Positions 36,736 through 42,994 of a DNA stretch of 64,000 bases are shown piece by piece. Under the pieces are notes generated by a model, which was not told where the DNA came from, ran no database searches, and worked only from the letters and a program-made list of their open reading frames with translations. Numbering within the stretch: the stretch's first letter is position 1; each line of letters starts with the position of its first letter. This DNA is from Hippasteria phrygiana (taxonomy: Eukaryota > Echinodermata > Asteroidea > Valvatida > Goniasteridae). The translations under genes and the position numbers were made by a program. The stretch covers positions 248,001 through 312,000 of the forward strand of contig JAZGUH010000261.1 of NCBI GenBank assembly GCA_037893225.1, read 5' to 3'.

Positions 36736-38013
36736 ATGAACGCAATTTATGGAAGCAAACTGAACCCACACAGAAGTTAAAAAAATCCTAGAGCGTTAAA
36801 GGGGTTGAGGCAATCGTTGGTTCTTACTCATAATCCTAGTACCGCGTCGGCTGGCAGTCTGTTGATCGTTGAATTTCCTATGTTGAGTCAAGACGATGTA
36901 GTAGTACCGGGTACTGTACGATTAGCTTTTAATATAGACTTAGAATCTGAAGGCACTGGTGAAGATGATGCAAGAACTCTATATTATAACGTCGCACGAA
37001 ATTTAATTAGTGGCGTAAGAATCAAACTAGAAGGTAAAGATTTCGTAGCGTTTACGGATGCCGATGTATATAACGCGTATAAAGACTTGTGGCGACCAGC
37101 CAGCGCGAACGATGCGTATCGAGGACTCGAAGATAGCAACGTTACGAAACTCAGAATCGACGCTAGCGATGGGGTTGCTAGCGCGAATGGTGGAAAAGAC
37201 AAAGCGATTGCCAACGCTTACGGTAATCGATATTACATTCCTCTAGATTTTGAAATGCTTACGGACCATCAGCCTTTTAGTCCATCGACGCTCAAAGACA
37301 GACTAACTTACGAATTTACATTTAACGATCACGCGAGCGTAGTAAAATCTACCGATAACAACGCAAAGTATAAAATTTCGGGGTTAGATCTCGAGTTTGA
37401 AACGGTGACTAATAAAACATTGGCCGATAATATCAGACTAAAATATCGAGGTAAAACTCATTTTCTATACGAAAAAGTTCAAAGATATACGGTTTTAACG
37501 CTAAACAAGTCCGATACTACTTGGAACATTAATCTAAATCAAGCCATTAGAAGTCTCAAAGGTATACTTCTTTTATTTAAAGCATCGGCCGAAAAAGATC
37601 CTCGAATTTTTTATAATCCAAAGATCGAAAAAGTAGACGTTACGATAGAGGGTAAGCCGAATCAATTGTATAGTCAGGGCATGAAGCGTTATCAACACTG
37701 GGATGAGATTACCAAGTTTTTCGGCGACTCTAATACAGAATTTGGTGCCAGCGTGTGCAAAGACTTGGGCTTGCACGATATGACTCTAGGCTCCTACTTA
37801 ACCACTAGTTACGGTCTTTGGCTAGATACGAGGGTAACCGACGACAACAAAAGTCACGGTTCTGGCAGGAAAATAGGAGACGTAGGTGGCGGTATTTCTC
37901 TCCATTTAGAAAGAGAGGCTGAGCCAGCTGGTTCTCTAAAATGTTACGTTTTCTTGGTGATGGATGGTCAGTTGGTGCTAGAAGATGGAAGATTTAGCGG
38001 TAGTTACTCTTAA
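36736..38013 (+). CDS. mcp: Major capsid protein (double jelly-roll), with an in-frame stop near the N-terminus
   Basis: Beta-rich capsid protein of the Polinton/adintovirus hexon family. Recognisable blocks are 'DDVVVPGTVRLAFNID', 'NLISGVRIKLEGKDF', 'YNAYKDLW', 'YIPLDFEMLTDHQPFSP', a mid-protein 'RSLKGILLLFK' strand, and C-terminal 'LKCYVFLVMDGQLVLEDGRF'. The length of about 425 codons fits two jelly rolls. The first ATG (36736) is followed in the same frame by a TAA at 36778-36780, 14 codons in. The frame then stays open to 38013. Without the upstream ATG the next in-frame ATG is at 36880, inside the conserved N-terminal strand. The gene is therefore interrupted by a stop, or initiation occurs at a non-ATG codon after the TAA. 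The stop codon region is duplicated (25-bp repeat). Confidence 0.85.
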
Positions 38014-38040
38014 AAGATTTAGCGGTAGTTACTCTTAAAA
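37991..38040 (+). repeat. Perfect 25-bp tandem duplication over the capsid stop codon
   Basis: A 25-bp segment that contains the last codons and the TAA of the capsid gene (37991-38015) is repeated without change at 38016-38040. The second copy is non-coding. The perfect match indicates a recent slippage duplication. Confidence 0.95.
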
Positions 38041-38067
38041 TCCAAAAAGTAAACCATACTATTAAAC

Positions 38068-38703
38068 ATGTATAAAACGTTTCCAAAAACACCACACTGC
38101 GCGCTAGTATGCGGTAGGACTAATTCGGGTAAAACCAAATATATTTTAGATCTATTAGAAACTGAGTATAAAGATCACTTTGAAAATATCGTAGTTATTT
38201 GTCCTACGTTGAGCAACAACAAGACTTATCGCGAGAGACGTTGGTTGTGGTTAGATCCCGAGATATACCTATGCGATTTAGAGGTAGAAAAAGTGTCTCT
38301 CAACGAAGCTTTAGCATTTTATAGAGCTCGATTTAAAGGATCGCACGTTCTGTTTTTGATAGACGATTGTAGCTCGGAACAAGACATAAAATATCGTAAG
38401 GCGGCGCTCGGGAAAAACACTTGCGTTTTAACGAAATTGGCGTTTAGCGGTAGGCATGACAATCACTACTGTTGGTTGATGACTCAAAAGTATAATTGCG
38501 TAATGACAGATTTTAGAGCTCAAACTGCATTTGTCGTATTGTTCTATTGCAAAGATAAAAATAGTTTCGATCAATGCCTCGATGAAAATGATGCGGTACC
38601 TTTAGAAGAAAGATCGAGAATTAAAAAGATTTTAAGAGATGTGCCTTTTAGTAAATTATTGGTAAAAACTGATCCTCCAGTCTGTTGGCAGTTGATCTAT
38701 TAG
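38068..38703 (+). CDS. atp: A32-like (FtsK/HerA superfamily) genome-packaging ATPase
   Basis: A 211-aa P-loop ATPase expected to pump the element's DNA into capsids. Walker A is GRTNSGKT at residues 16-23. Walker B is VLFLIDD at 94-100 with two acidic residues. A downstream 'SGRHDNHYCWLMTQ' (about 127-140) fits the conserved GRH...TQ sensor region of poxvirus A32-type ATPases. Size and motif order are normal for Polintons and there are no breaks. It lies directly after the capsid gene, the usual morphogenesis neighbourhood. The gene starts at the ATG of MYKTF and ends in TAG. An AT-rich minisatellite follows. Confidence 0.93.
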   Translation: MYKTFPKTPHCALVCGRTNSGKTKYILDLLETEYKDHFENIVVICPTLSNNKTYRERRWLWLDPEIYLCDLEVEKVSLNEALAFYRARFKGSHVLFLIDDCSSEQDIKYRKAALGKNTCVLTKLAFSGRHDNHYCWLMTQKYNCVMTDFRAQTAFVVLFYCKDKNSFDQCLDENDAVPLEERSRIKKILRDVPFSKLLVKTDPPVCWQLIY

Positions 38704-38889
38704 ATAACTGTTAGATACCTATTAGATAACTGTTAGATAACTATTAGATAATTGATAGATAGTTTATAGATACCTGATAGATAACTGTTAGATACCTGTT
38801 AAATAACTAATAGATAACTGATAGATAACTAATAGATGATCTATAGATAACTAATAGATTATCTACAGATTATCTAGTCATCTATAAAA
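38704..38889 (+). repeat. TAGATAACT minisatellite between ATPase and downstream genes
   Basis: About 185 bp made almost entirely of imperfect copies of a 10-11-bp word around TAGATAACT/TAGATACCT, with GATAA cores on the plus strand throughout. There is no open frame of note. The array ends in 'ctataaaat' just before the ATG at 38891, so it doubles as the upstream region of the next genes. It could be a multi-site binding region (for example GATA-type) or simple slippage expansion. Confidence 0.85.
38883..38889 (+). promoter_or_regulatory. TATAAAA box at the end of the minisatellite
   Basis: TATAAAA lies 1 nt upstream of the ATG at 38891, repeating the tight box-to-start spacing seen elsewhere in the element. 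Confidence 0.4.
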
Positions 38890-38890
38890 T

Positions 38891-39094
38891 ATGATAGAAT
38901 ATCTAGACCTATTATTAAAACTAGTAATAGCCATCAACTTATCTTTATTTTCTTACGATTATATTTCTTGTAGAAATAAGATTAAAAAATATAGTTCTAT
39001 TTTAAATGAGCAAGTCGATAGAATCTCTAAGCACGTTATCTCAAGAACATCAAGTAATTGTAGCTGCTACACCCACGACCCCAGAAGCAACTAG
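38891..39094 (+). CDS. Small ORF with an N-terminal hydrophobic helix, 67 aa
   Basis: It begins MIEYLDLLLKLVIAINLSLF, a likely membrane-spanning helix, followed by a lysine-rich stretch. The last ~30 codons overlap the next gene in another frame. I do not recognise the family. Support is limited to the TATAAAA box just before the ATG and the sensible hydrophobic start. It may be a short membrane protein whose real C-terminus lies near 39010, or a chance ORF in the leader of the next gene. Confidence 0.4.
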   Translation: MIEYLDLLLKLVIAINLSLFSYDYISCRNKIKKYSSILNEQVDRISKHVISRTSSNCSCYTHDPRSN

Positions 39095-39692
39095 ACTTTT
39101 GGGTATAGTTGCTTCCGGTGATTCTAAAAAATATTCCGTCAATGAAATAGAGGGCTTGACTGTGGAAAAACAAGAAAAGCTATATAAAAGATACGAAGCC
39201 AAGTTCGGTAAAGAAATGATAGTCAGTTTGGGGAGTTGCGTGTTGACCTGTTACGCAAAAGCTTTAGGCGCGACTTTGCCGCTGGCTTCACCATTCGGTT
39301 ATAAACTTTGTTTAGATTCTGAAGAAGCCCTTATCAACGACTTAGAAAAAGATCCAGTTATTTCTAGCAGTTTGTCCAGTTTACTTTGCGAAGTGCATTA
39401 CAATTATGGGGTTTATTTATCTCCTTTGGTGGCTATGATGATCACGACTAAACATTTACAAGTAGATAGTATTAATAGCATTACAAATAATTGTAGTATT
39501 ATTATAAAAGATGAGTCTAGAAACGACAACGACAGTAACAGAGACCCCCCAGCCTCCCCAAGAGCCGGCTCCGCCTCCCCAAGAGACTCCCCAAGAGCCG
39601 GCTCCGCCTCCCCAAGAGCCGGCTCCGCCTCCCCAGCCTCCCCAAGAGCCGGCTCTATCGAGAGTCACAAAAAAAAGAGCAAAAGATCCTAA
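39006..39692 (+). CDS. Conserved Polinton protein of unknown function, 228-aa frame
   Basis: Residues 1-160 look like a genuine conserved helical domain, with blocks 'LTVEKQEKLYKRYEAKFG', 'LGSCVLTCYAKALG', 'LINDLEKDPVISSSLSSLLC' and 'YGVYLSPLVAMMITTKHL'. I recall similar proteins in invertebrate Polintons, function unknown. The tail after about residue 168 is a low-complexity SPRAGSA repeat, which is merely the other frame of the proline-rich repeat in the overlapping gene that begins at 39511. The true C-terminus is therefore uncertain: the overlap is 182 nt. It starts at an ATG preceded by 'attttaa'. Confidence 0.72.
   Translation: MSKSIESLSTLSQEHQVIVAATPTTPEATRLLGIVASGDSKKYSVNEIEGLTVEKQEKLYKRYEAKFGKEMIVSLGSCVLTCYAKALGATLPLASPFGYKLCLDSEEALINDLEKDPVISSSLSSLLCEVHYNYGVYLSPLVAMMITTKHLQVDSINSITNNCSIIIKDESRNDNDSNRDPPASPRAGSASPRDSPRAGSASPRAGSASPASPRAGSIESHKKKSKRS
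39503..39510 (+). promoter_or_regulatory. TATAAAAG box before the 144-aa gene
   Basis: TATAAAAG abuts the ATG at 39511 and lies inside the coding region of the preceding gene. It supports independent expression of the downstream overlapping gene. Confidence 0.4.
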
Positions 39693-39945
39693 AAGAGTAG
39701 AGCAAGGTAAAAAACTGGCTGAAAGAAACAGAAAGATGAAAGAACAAATACAAAAAATGCAAAGTATAGAAGAAGAGCAAACGCCAGCGCTAACGATGGC
39801 AGACATTCCGAGCTGGGGATACGCGATAGTTGGTTTGGTTGTTTTAGGAATTGGATATCTCGCGTTTAAAAAGAGTAAACCTCAGCGAGACGTAGGAGTT
39901 ACGATCTCAACCCCTAAAGTTGAAGAACTATTAGAAATGGAATAA
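39511..39945 (+). CDS. Proline-rich tail-anchored membrane protein, 144 aa
   Basis: The N-terminus (residues 12-48) is built of PPQEPAPPP repeats from a 21-bp GC-rich minisatellite at 39551-39655. Then come a basic segment 'KKRAKDPKRVEQGKKLAERN' and a short helix (to residue 90). A single hydrophobic helix covers residues 102-119 (WGYAIVGLVVLGIGYLAF), followed by a basic flank and a 20-residue polar tail. The 'KDPKR...GKKLAE.N' segment resembles small membrane proteins I associate with other Polintons. The overall design is like the 137-aa protein at 34840. It overlaps the preceding gene in a different frame by 182 nt. Function unknown; a virion membrane protein is a guess. Confidence 0.68.
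   Translation: MSLETTTTVTETPQPPQEPAPPPQETPQEPAPPPQEPAPPPQPPQEPALSRVTKKRAKDPKRVEQGKKLAERNRKMKEQIQKMQSIEEEQTPALTMADIPSWGYAIVGLVVLGIGYLAFKKSKPQRDVGVTISTPKVEELLEME
39551..39655 (+). repeat. 21-bp GC-rich coding minisatellite
   Basis: A unit of about 21 bp built on 'ccccaagagccggctccgc' is repeated four to five times, with 9-12-bp internal variants. It encodes PPQEPAP in the frame of the 144-aa gene and SPRAGSA in the frame of the overlapping gene. It is conspicuously GC-rich in an otherwise AT-rich element. Confidence 0.9.
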
Positions 39946-39973
39946 AAAAAAATAAAATGTTTGTACAAGTAAA

Positions 39974-40207
39974 ATGGATACGAAGAACATTGCAAATACT
40001 CTTTATCACGGCGCTGTGTTGAGTTTGTTGACCGTAGGTTATACTATGTTGAGTAAACAACTTTTGAAAATTAAGCCCGCCGATTTGGGAAAACTAGACG
40101 TAGAAGATACGATTAAAATCACCGCTACGGTAGGTAGCGCTCTAGCTACTCAGACTTGGTTAGTGAGCCAAGGAGTAATTCCTCAGAATGTGGTAAATAC
40201 TACGTAA
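39974..40207 (+). CDS. Small conserved membrane protein, 77 aa
   Basis: Starts MDTKNIANTLYHG. It has two hydrophobic segments, residues 13-27 (GAVLSLLTVGYTMLS) and 48-70 (KITATVGSALATQTWLVSQGVIP), separated by the conserved-looking 'KPADLGKLDVEDTIK'. I recognise this short protein as recurrent in invertebrate Polintons, usually just upstream of the large acidic coiled-coil protein, as here. Function is unknown. The ATG is preceded by 'agtaaa', and the next gene starts 25 bp after its stop. Confidence 0.72.
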   Translation: MDTKNIANTLYHGAVLSLLTVGYTMLSKQLLKIKPADLGKLDVEDTIKITATVGSALATQTWLVSQGVIPQNVVNTT

Positions 40208-40225
40208 AATATAAAATATACGACT

Positions 40226-40232
40226 TTATAAA
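40226..40232 (+). promoter_or_regulatory. GACTTTATAAA box abutting the start codon
   Basis: The 11-mer GACTTTATAAA (40222-40232) runs directly into the ATG of the coiled-coil gene. The identical 11-mer precedes the ATG at 41918. Two exact copies at equal spacing argue for a shared promoter element with little or no leader. Confidence 0.5.
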
Positions 40233-41747
40233 ATGGCTGAAGGTGGAGAATTTGTACCTATGGATGAATTTGATCGAGAAGAAGAAGATCAACAAGATCA
40301 AGAAGATGAAGATGTTATTGATGACGGGGGACTTAGCGCTCGTCTAGATGAAATTAAAATTTCAAAAGAGCGGGATTTAGTGTTTGAAGATATGGACAAC
40401 CAGAGTGAACAACGCATAATAGGACATCGACTAAGATCAAAAAACCGATCAGCGAGACTAGAACAACGACTAAGATCACCAACCAAAGCGGATACAACGG
40501 AAGAATCGATGGATAGGTTAAATCCACTTTTACATCGCTTAACAGTCGGTGACGCAGAATCGTTTTATGATTTTTATGAAGGTCAAGGTTACGAAAGACC
40601 AGCGAATATAAGATATGAATATTTTAGTAGAGAAAAAGATGGAAAATACTACAAAAACATAAAGTTAACGTTTGATAATGATCCTACAAAGTTTGTAAAA
40701 TTAAGTACGTTAAAAACAAGAATTGCCAAAGCTGGATATAAATCGACTCTTTTTTTACGAAACGAATTTGGGTTTAAAGCAACTAAAACGATGCGATTAC
40801 AACAAGAATTAAATCAGATACAACCCGAAAATATTGAGATGAGTGAACTTCCAAAAGCGGCCGATGATGTTAACGATATCGTAAAAAAAGTAGTCGTAGA
40901 TGTATTGCGAGAAGAAGTAGATTTGACGAAACAAGATGTTGATTTTACTGGATTAGAATATGAAATAGATGCACTACTTGATACATTAAATCAACGAGAA
41001 AAAGTATTAGATGAACGAGCTATAGCATTAGATGAAATATCAAATACATTAGCGGGGCGAGTAGAAACATTAGATAGATCGAGGGAAGTAGTAGCTAAAC
41101 GAAGAACAGCATTAGATGAACGAGGAAAAGTATTAGATGAACGAGTAAAAGCATTAGCTGAACGAGAAAAAGTATTAGATGAACGAGCAACAGTAATTGC
41201 TAAAATTACAGGATTAAAGAACCTTAGAGAAATTGCTGGTTTAAGCAAAGCGTTAGAAACTCAAAAAGGTGAGTTAATATTAAATTTAGCTAAAATAAGA
41301 AGGTTAGATGATGAAATTAATCAAACCAAAGCTGAACTAACTGAAGCAATGAGCGAAGAAGAGAGACGAGAAATAGCCAATCGATTAAAAGATCTAAATG
41401 ATGAAAGATCAGCTAGAATGACAGCGACGCTCGAAAATGAACGAGGAGTGAAAAGTCAAATCGCTAGAATCAAAGAAACGAGTTATAAAATGCTAGATAG
41501 AGATACCTCGCTAGCGGAAAAGATTAGAATTCTGTTTCGAGAACAGGGTGTGACGGTCGTAAGTATATTGGCCGCGTTTGCTTTAGCTATAAGTACGATC
41601 GTTTCTTCTTTGGTGGCGGCTTTTGCTGGGGTGGCGGCAGTTCCTACTCCGACGCCTACTCCGCCTACCGGAGGTAACGTGAAAGATTGGATAAGTAATC
41701 ATTTAAAAAACTTGGCTAATTTGCTAAAAAAGCTGGGGGGTAAGTAA
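40233..41747 (+). CDS. Acidic coiled-coil membrane protein, 504 aa, truncated by an in-frame stop
   Basis: In order: an acidic disordered N-terminus (residues 1-35, runs of D/E); a basic region; a compact conserved-looking domain at about 106-180 (FYDFYEGQGYERPANIRYEYF to LRNEFGF); a long coiled coil at about 240-430 made of repeated LDER/REKVLDER heptads; a hydrophobic segment at about 440-469 (VTVVSILAAFALAISTIVSS); a threonine-proline linker; and an amphipathic helix. It stops at TAA 41745. The same frame then stays open for 52 more codons that encode a hydrophobic tail matching the usual C-terminus of this Polinton family, so the stop is probably a nonsense mutation or error. Such proteins may be large virion or membrane scaffold components; the function is unknown. 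Confidence 0.8.
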   Translation: MAEGGEFVPMDEFDREEEDQQDQEDEDVIDDGGLSARLDEIKISKERDLVFEDMDNQSEQRIIGHRLRSKNRSARLEQRLRSPTKADTTEESMDRLNPLLHRLTVGDAESFYDFYEGQGYERPANIRYEYFSREKDGKYYKNIKLTFDNDPTKFVKLSTLKTRIAKAGYKSTLFLRNEFGFKATKTMRLQQELNQIQPENIEMSELPKAADDVNDIVKKVVVDVLREEVDLTKQDVDFTGLEYEIDALLDTLNQREKVLDERAIALDEISNTLAGRVETLDRSREVVAKRRTALDERGKVLDERVKALAEREKVLDERATVIAKITGLKNLREIAGLSKALETQKGELILNLAKIRRLDDEINQTKAELTEAMSEEERREIANRLKDLNDERSARMTATLENERGVKSQIARIKETSYKMLDRDTSLAEKIRILFREQGVTVVSILAAFALAISTIVSSLVAAFAGVAAVPTPTPTPPTGGNVKDWISNHLKNLANLLKKLGGK

Positions 41748-41906
41748 TTAGCCGCTTTACCGGGTATTTTGGGCGGTATCGCGAGTTGGTTGTTTAATCT
41801 ATTGAGCAAGACGGTCGGTTGGTTGGCGGAGCACGTGTGGACATTATTGGTTGGTGTCGGTGCTTTGATTCTCGTATACATGCAAAAAAAAATTAAAATA
41901 ATATAA
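41748..41906 (+). pseudogene. Orphaned C-terminal tail of the coiled-coil gene
   Basis: Fifty-two sense codons continue in the same frame after the TAA at 41745 and end at a TAA at 41904. They encode a hydrophobic, tryptophan-containing segment with 'LPGILGGIASWLF', 'VGWLAEHVW' and a final membrane helix. I recall this as the conserved end of the family in intact Polintons. With the stop in place it is not translated unless there is readthrough. Confidence 0.7.
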
Positions 41907-41910
41907 GACT

Positions 41911-41917
41911 TTATAAA
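41911..41917 (+). promoter_or_regulatory. GACTTTATAAA box, second copy
   Basis: The 11-mer at 41907-41917 is identical to the one at 40222-40232 and abuts the ATG at 41918. Confidence 0.5.
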
Positions 41918-42562
41918 ATGACCGCAGAATCCGTTTACCCTAAATTGCCTGTTGATTATAGTGCACCTATAGAAACGAACGAGTCTTCAGTCTTTAGGTT
42001 AAATAAAATCGAACGAGTGCAAAAAGAGATAGCCAACGAGAGAGATAAGAGAGAACGGTTGCACAAAAAGTATAATAAAATTATTACCTGTTTATCTAAC
42101 GCAGAGACCGTTATAGAATGTTTAGGTGCTTTATCCGGCACCATAGGCATAGTCAGCGTTATCGGCGTTATTAGTATACCTATAGGCGTAGTGTTAGAAG
42201 GGTTAGCTATAGGATGCGTAGGTGTAAGTTTGGTATTAAAACGATTTAGTAAAAAGTTTAGAGGTAAAGCTAAGAAACATGATGAGATTAGAGTAGTAGC
42301 AGAAACAAAATTAAATACGATAAATGAATTAGTGTCTCAGGCTGTAGACGATGGCGATGTAAGTCACGAAGAATTTACTTTGATTAACGATGAATTAAAA
42401 AAGTTTTATGGAATGAAAGAAGCTATTAGGACTCAAACTAAAGCGAGAGAAGAGTCCGTTTCTCACCAAAAAGAAATAGACGATGAGGTTAAAAAGAAAG
42501 TGGTCGAGCTTCTAGCGAAAGAAAAAAAAGATCTTATCGCAAAACTTACAACTTTAAATTAG
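41918..42562 (+). CDS. Conserved Polinton membrane/coiled-coil protein, 214 aa
   Basis: Starts MTAESVYPKLP. A helical N-terminal arm (about 25-60, charged heptads) leads into a hydrophobic hairpin at about 66-107 (ECLGALSGTIGIVSVIGVIS, then IPIGVVLEGLAIGCVGVSLVL), a basic turn, a conserved helical domain with 'KLNTINELVSQAVDDGDVS..EF' (about 130-155), and a lysine-rich C-terminal coil. This is one of the most widespread unknown-function proteins of invertebrate Polintons in my experience, normally near the end of the element as here. The zero frame ends in TAG at 42560. An A_AAA_AAA heptamer at 42523-42529 opens a -1 frame that runs on to 42675 and carries PPSY and PSAP motifs. Confidence 0.82.
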   Translation: MTAESVYPKLPVDYSAPIETNESSVFRLNKIERVQKEIANERDKRERLHKKYNKIITCLSNAETVIECLGALSGTIGIVSVIGVISIPIGVVLEGLAIGCVGVSLVLKRFSKKFRGKAKKHDEIRVVAETKLNTINELVSQAVDDGDVSHEEFTLINDELKKFYGMKEAIRTQTKAREESVSHQKEIDDEVKKKVVELLAKEKKDLIAKLTTLN

Positions 42563-42675
42563 AAATATGTAAAGAGTATGAGCGTGATTCTAACGTGAAT
42601 AGAGATGAACCTCCTAGCTACACAAGTGCTCAAGAGAGTTTAGACATTGGGCCTAGCGCTCCTTGCGAAGAGTAG
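42530..42675 (+). other. Possible -1-frame extension with PPSY and PSAP motifs
   Basis: The -1 frame relative to the 214-aa gene is open from 42493 to a TAG at 42673-42675. It contains PPSY (42610-42621) and PSAP (42652-42663) in a short acidic, proline-containing tail. It has no ATG of its own. It would be reached by slippage at A_AAA_AAA (42523-42529), or it was once in frame and a base has been lost, or it is a separate remnant. Expression is not shown. Confidence 0.35.
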
Positions 42676-42697
42676 TTGTACAGTAGATTTATGTAAC

Positions 42698-42750
42698 ACA
42701 AAAAAAACCTCATCTCTACTGAGTGTAGAAGTGAGGGTTTTTTTTTTTGC
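42698..42750 (+). terminator. Imperfect A-run/T-run hairpin after the last gene
   Basis: An A run followed by 'cctcatctctac' faces 'gtagaagtgaggg' plus a long T run. They form an imperfect stem of about 20 bp just inside the right TIR. It may mark the transcript end or be a structural element. Around it, 42676-42759 holds no gene. Confidence 0.35.
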
Positions 42751-42759
42751 CTTCAGACT

Positions 42760-42994
42760 TTTCGCCCGGGGCGCCCTGGAGAAATAGTATGCTTGTGGGA
42801 TATGGAAAAAACTTTTTATTTTCTTGATTTTGTGCAAATTTTGGTGTATAGGTACCCAGTAAAATTTTGAATTATTTTTGGGTGATTTTAGACTATTTTG
42901 GTTTTTAAAAAATTTGATGTATAGGTACCCAGCAAAAGTTGGGAAGAAAGTGAAAAAATCTGATTTGTTGCAGAAGCGGCAACTTCTATACTAC
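42760..42994 (-). repeat. Right terminal inverted repeat of the Polinton
   Basis: Reverse complement of 28030-28263. The outer ~190 bp carry only one difference from the left TIR. It contains the mirrored pair of GGTACC-bearing 20-mers at 42840-42859 and 42913-42932, and ends ...CTATACTAC(T). The final T at 42995 can belong to the element or to the target duplication. Confidence 0.95.

Larger units (their letters stand above)
28030..42994. mobile_element. Polinton/Maverick (adintovirus-like) element, about 15 kb
   Basis: Terminal inverted repeats of about 235 bp, a 6-bp target duplication and a 5'-AG terminus bound a dense set of about 15 genes. The diagnostic Polinton quartet is present: protein-primed family B polymerase, retroviral-type integrase, A32-like packaging ATPase and a double-jelly-roll capsid protein. 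Penton-like proteins and the small membrane proteins typical of invertebrate Polintons accompany them. The element sits inside one satellite A monomer. It is near complete structurally, but the polymerase, capsid and coiled-coil genes carry frame or stop lesions, so this copy is probably non-autonomous unless these are sequencing errors. No adenain-like protease was found. Confidence 0.95.

Noticed and set aside
39456..39806. Antisense glycine/tryptophan-rich ORF
   Set aside because: Created by the GC-rich proline repeat read backwards.
40991..41248. Antisense serine/asparagine-rich ORF in the coiled-coil gene
   Set aside because: Reverse reading of the repeated LDER heptads.
36736..41906. 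Alternative genetic code with TAA as sense codon
   Set aside because: Several other genes in the element end cleanly at TAA (for example 36696, 39690, 40205), so reassignment does not fit; nonsense mutation, readthrough or sequence error is simpler.
42640..42837. Minus-strand 65-codon ORF across the right TIR edge
   Set aside because: Covers the hairpin and T/A runs, with no counterpart at the left TIR and no recognisable sequence.
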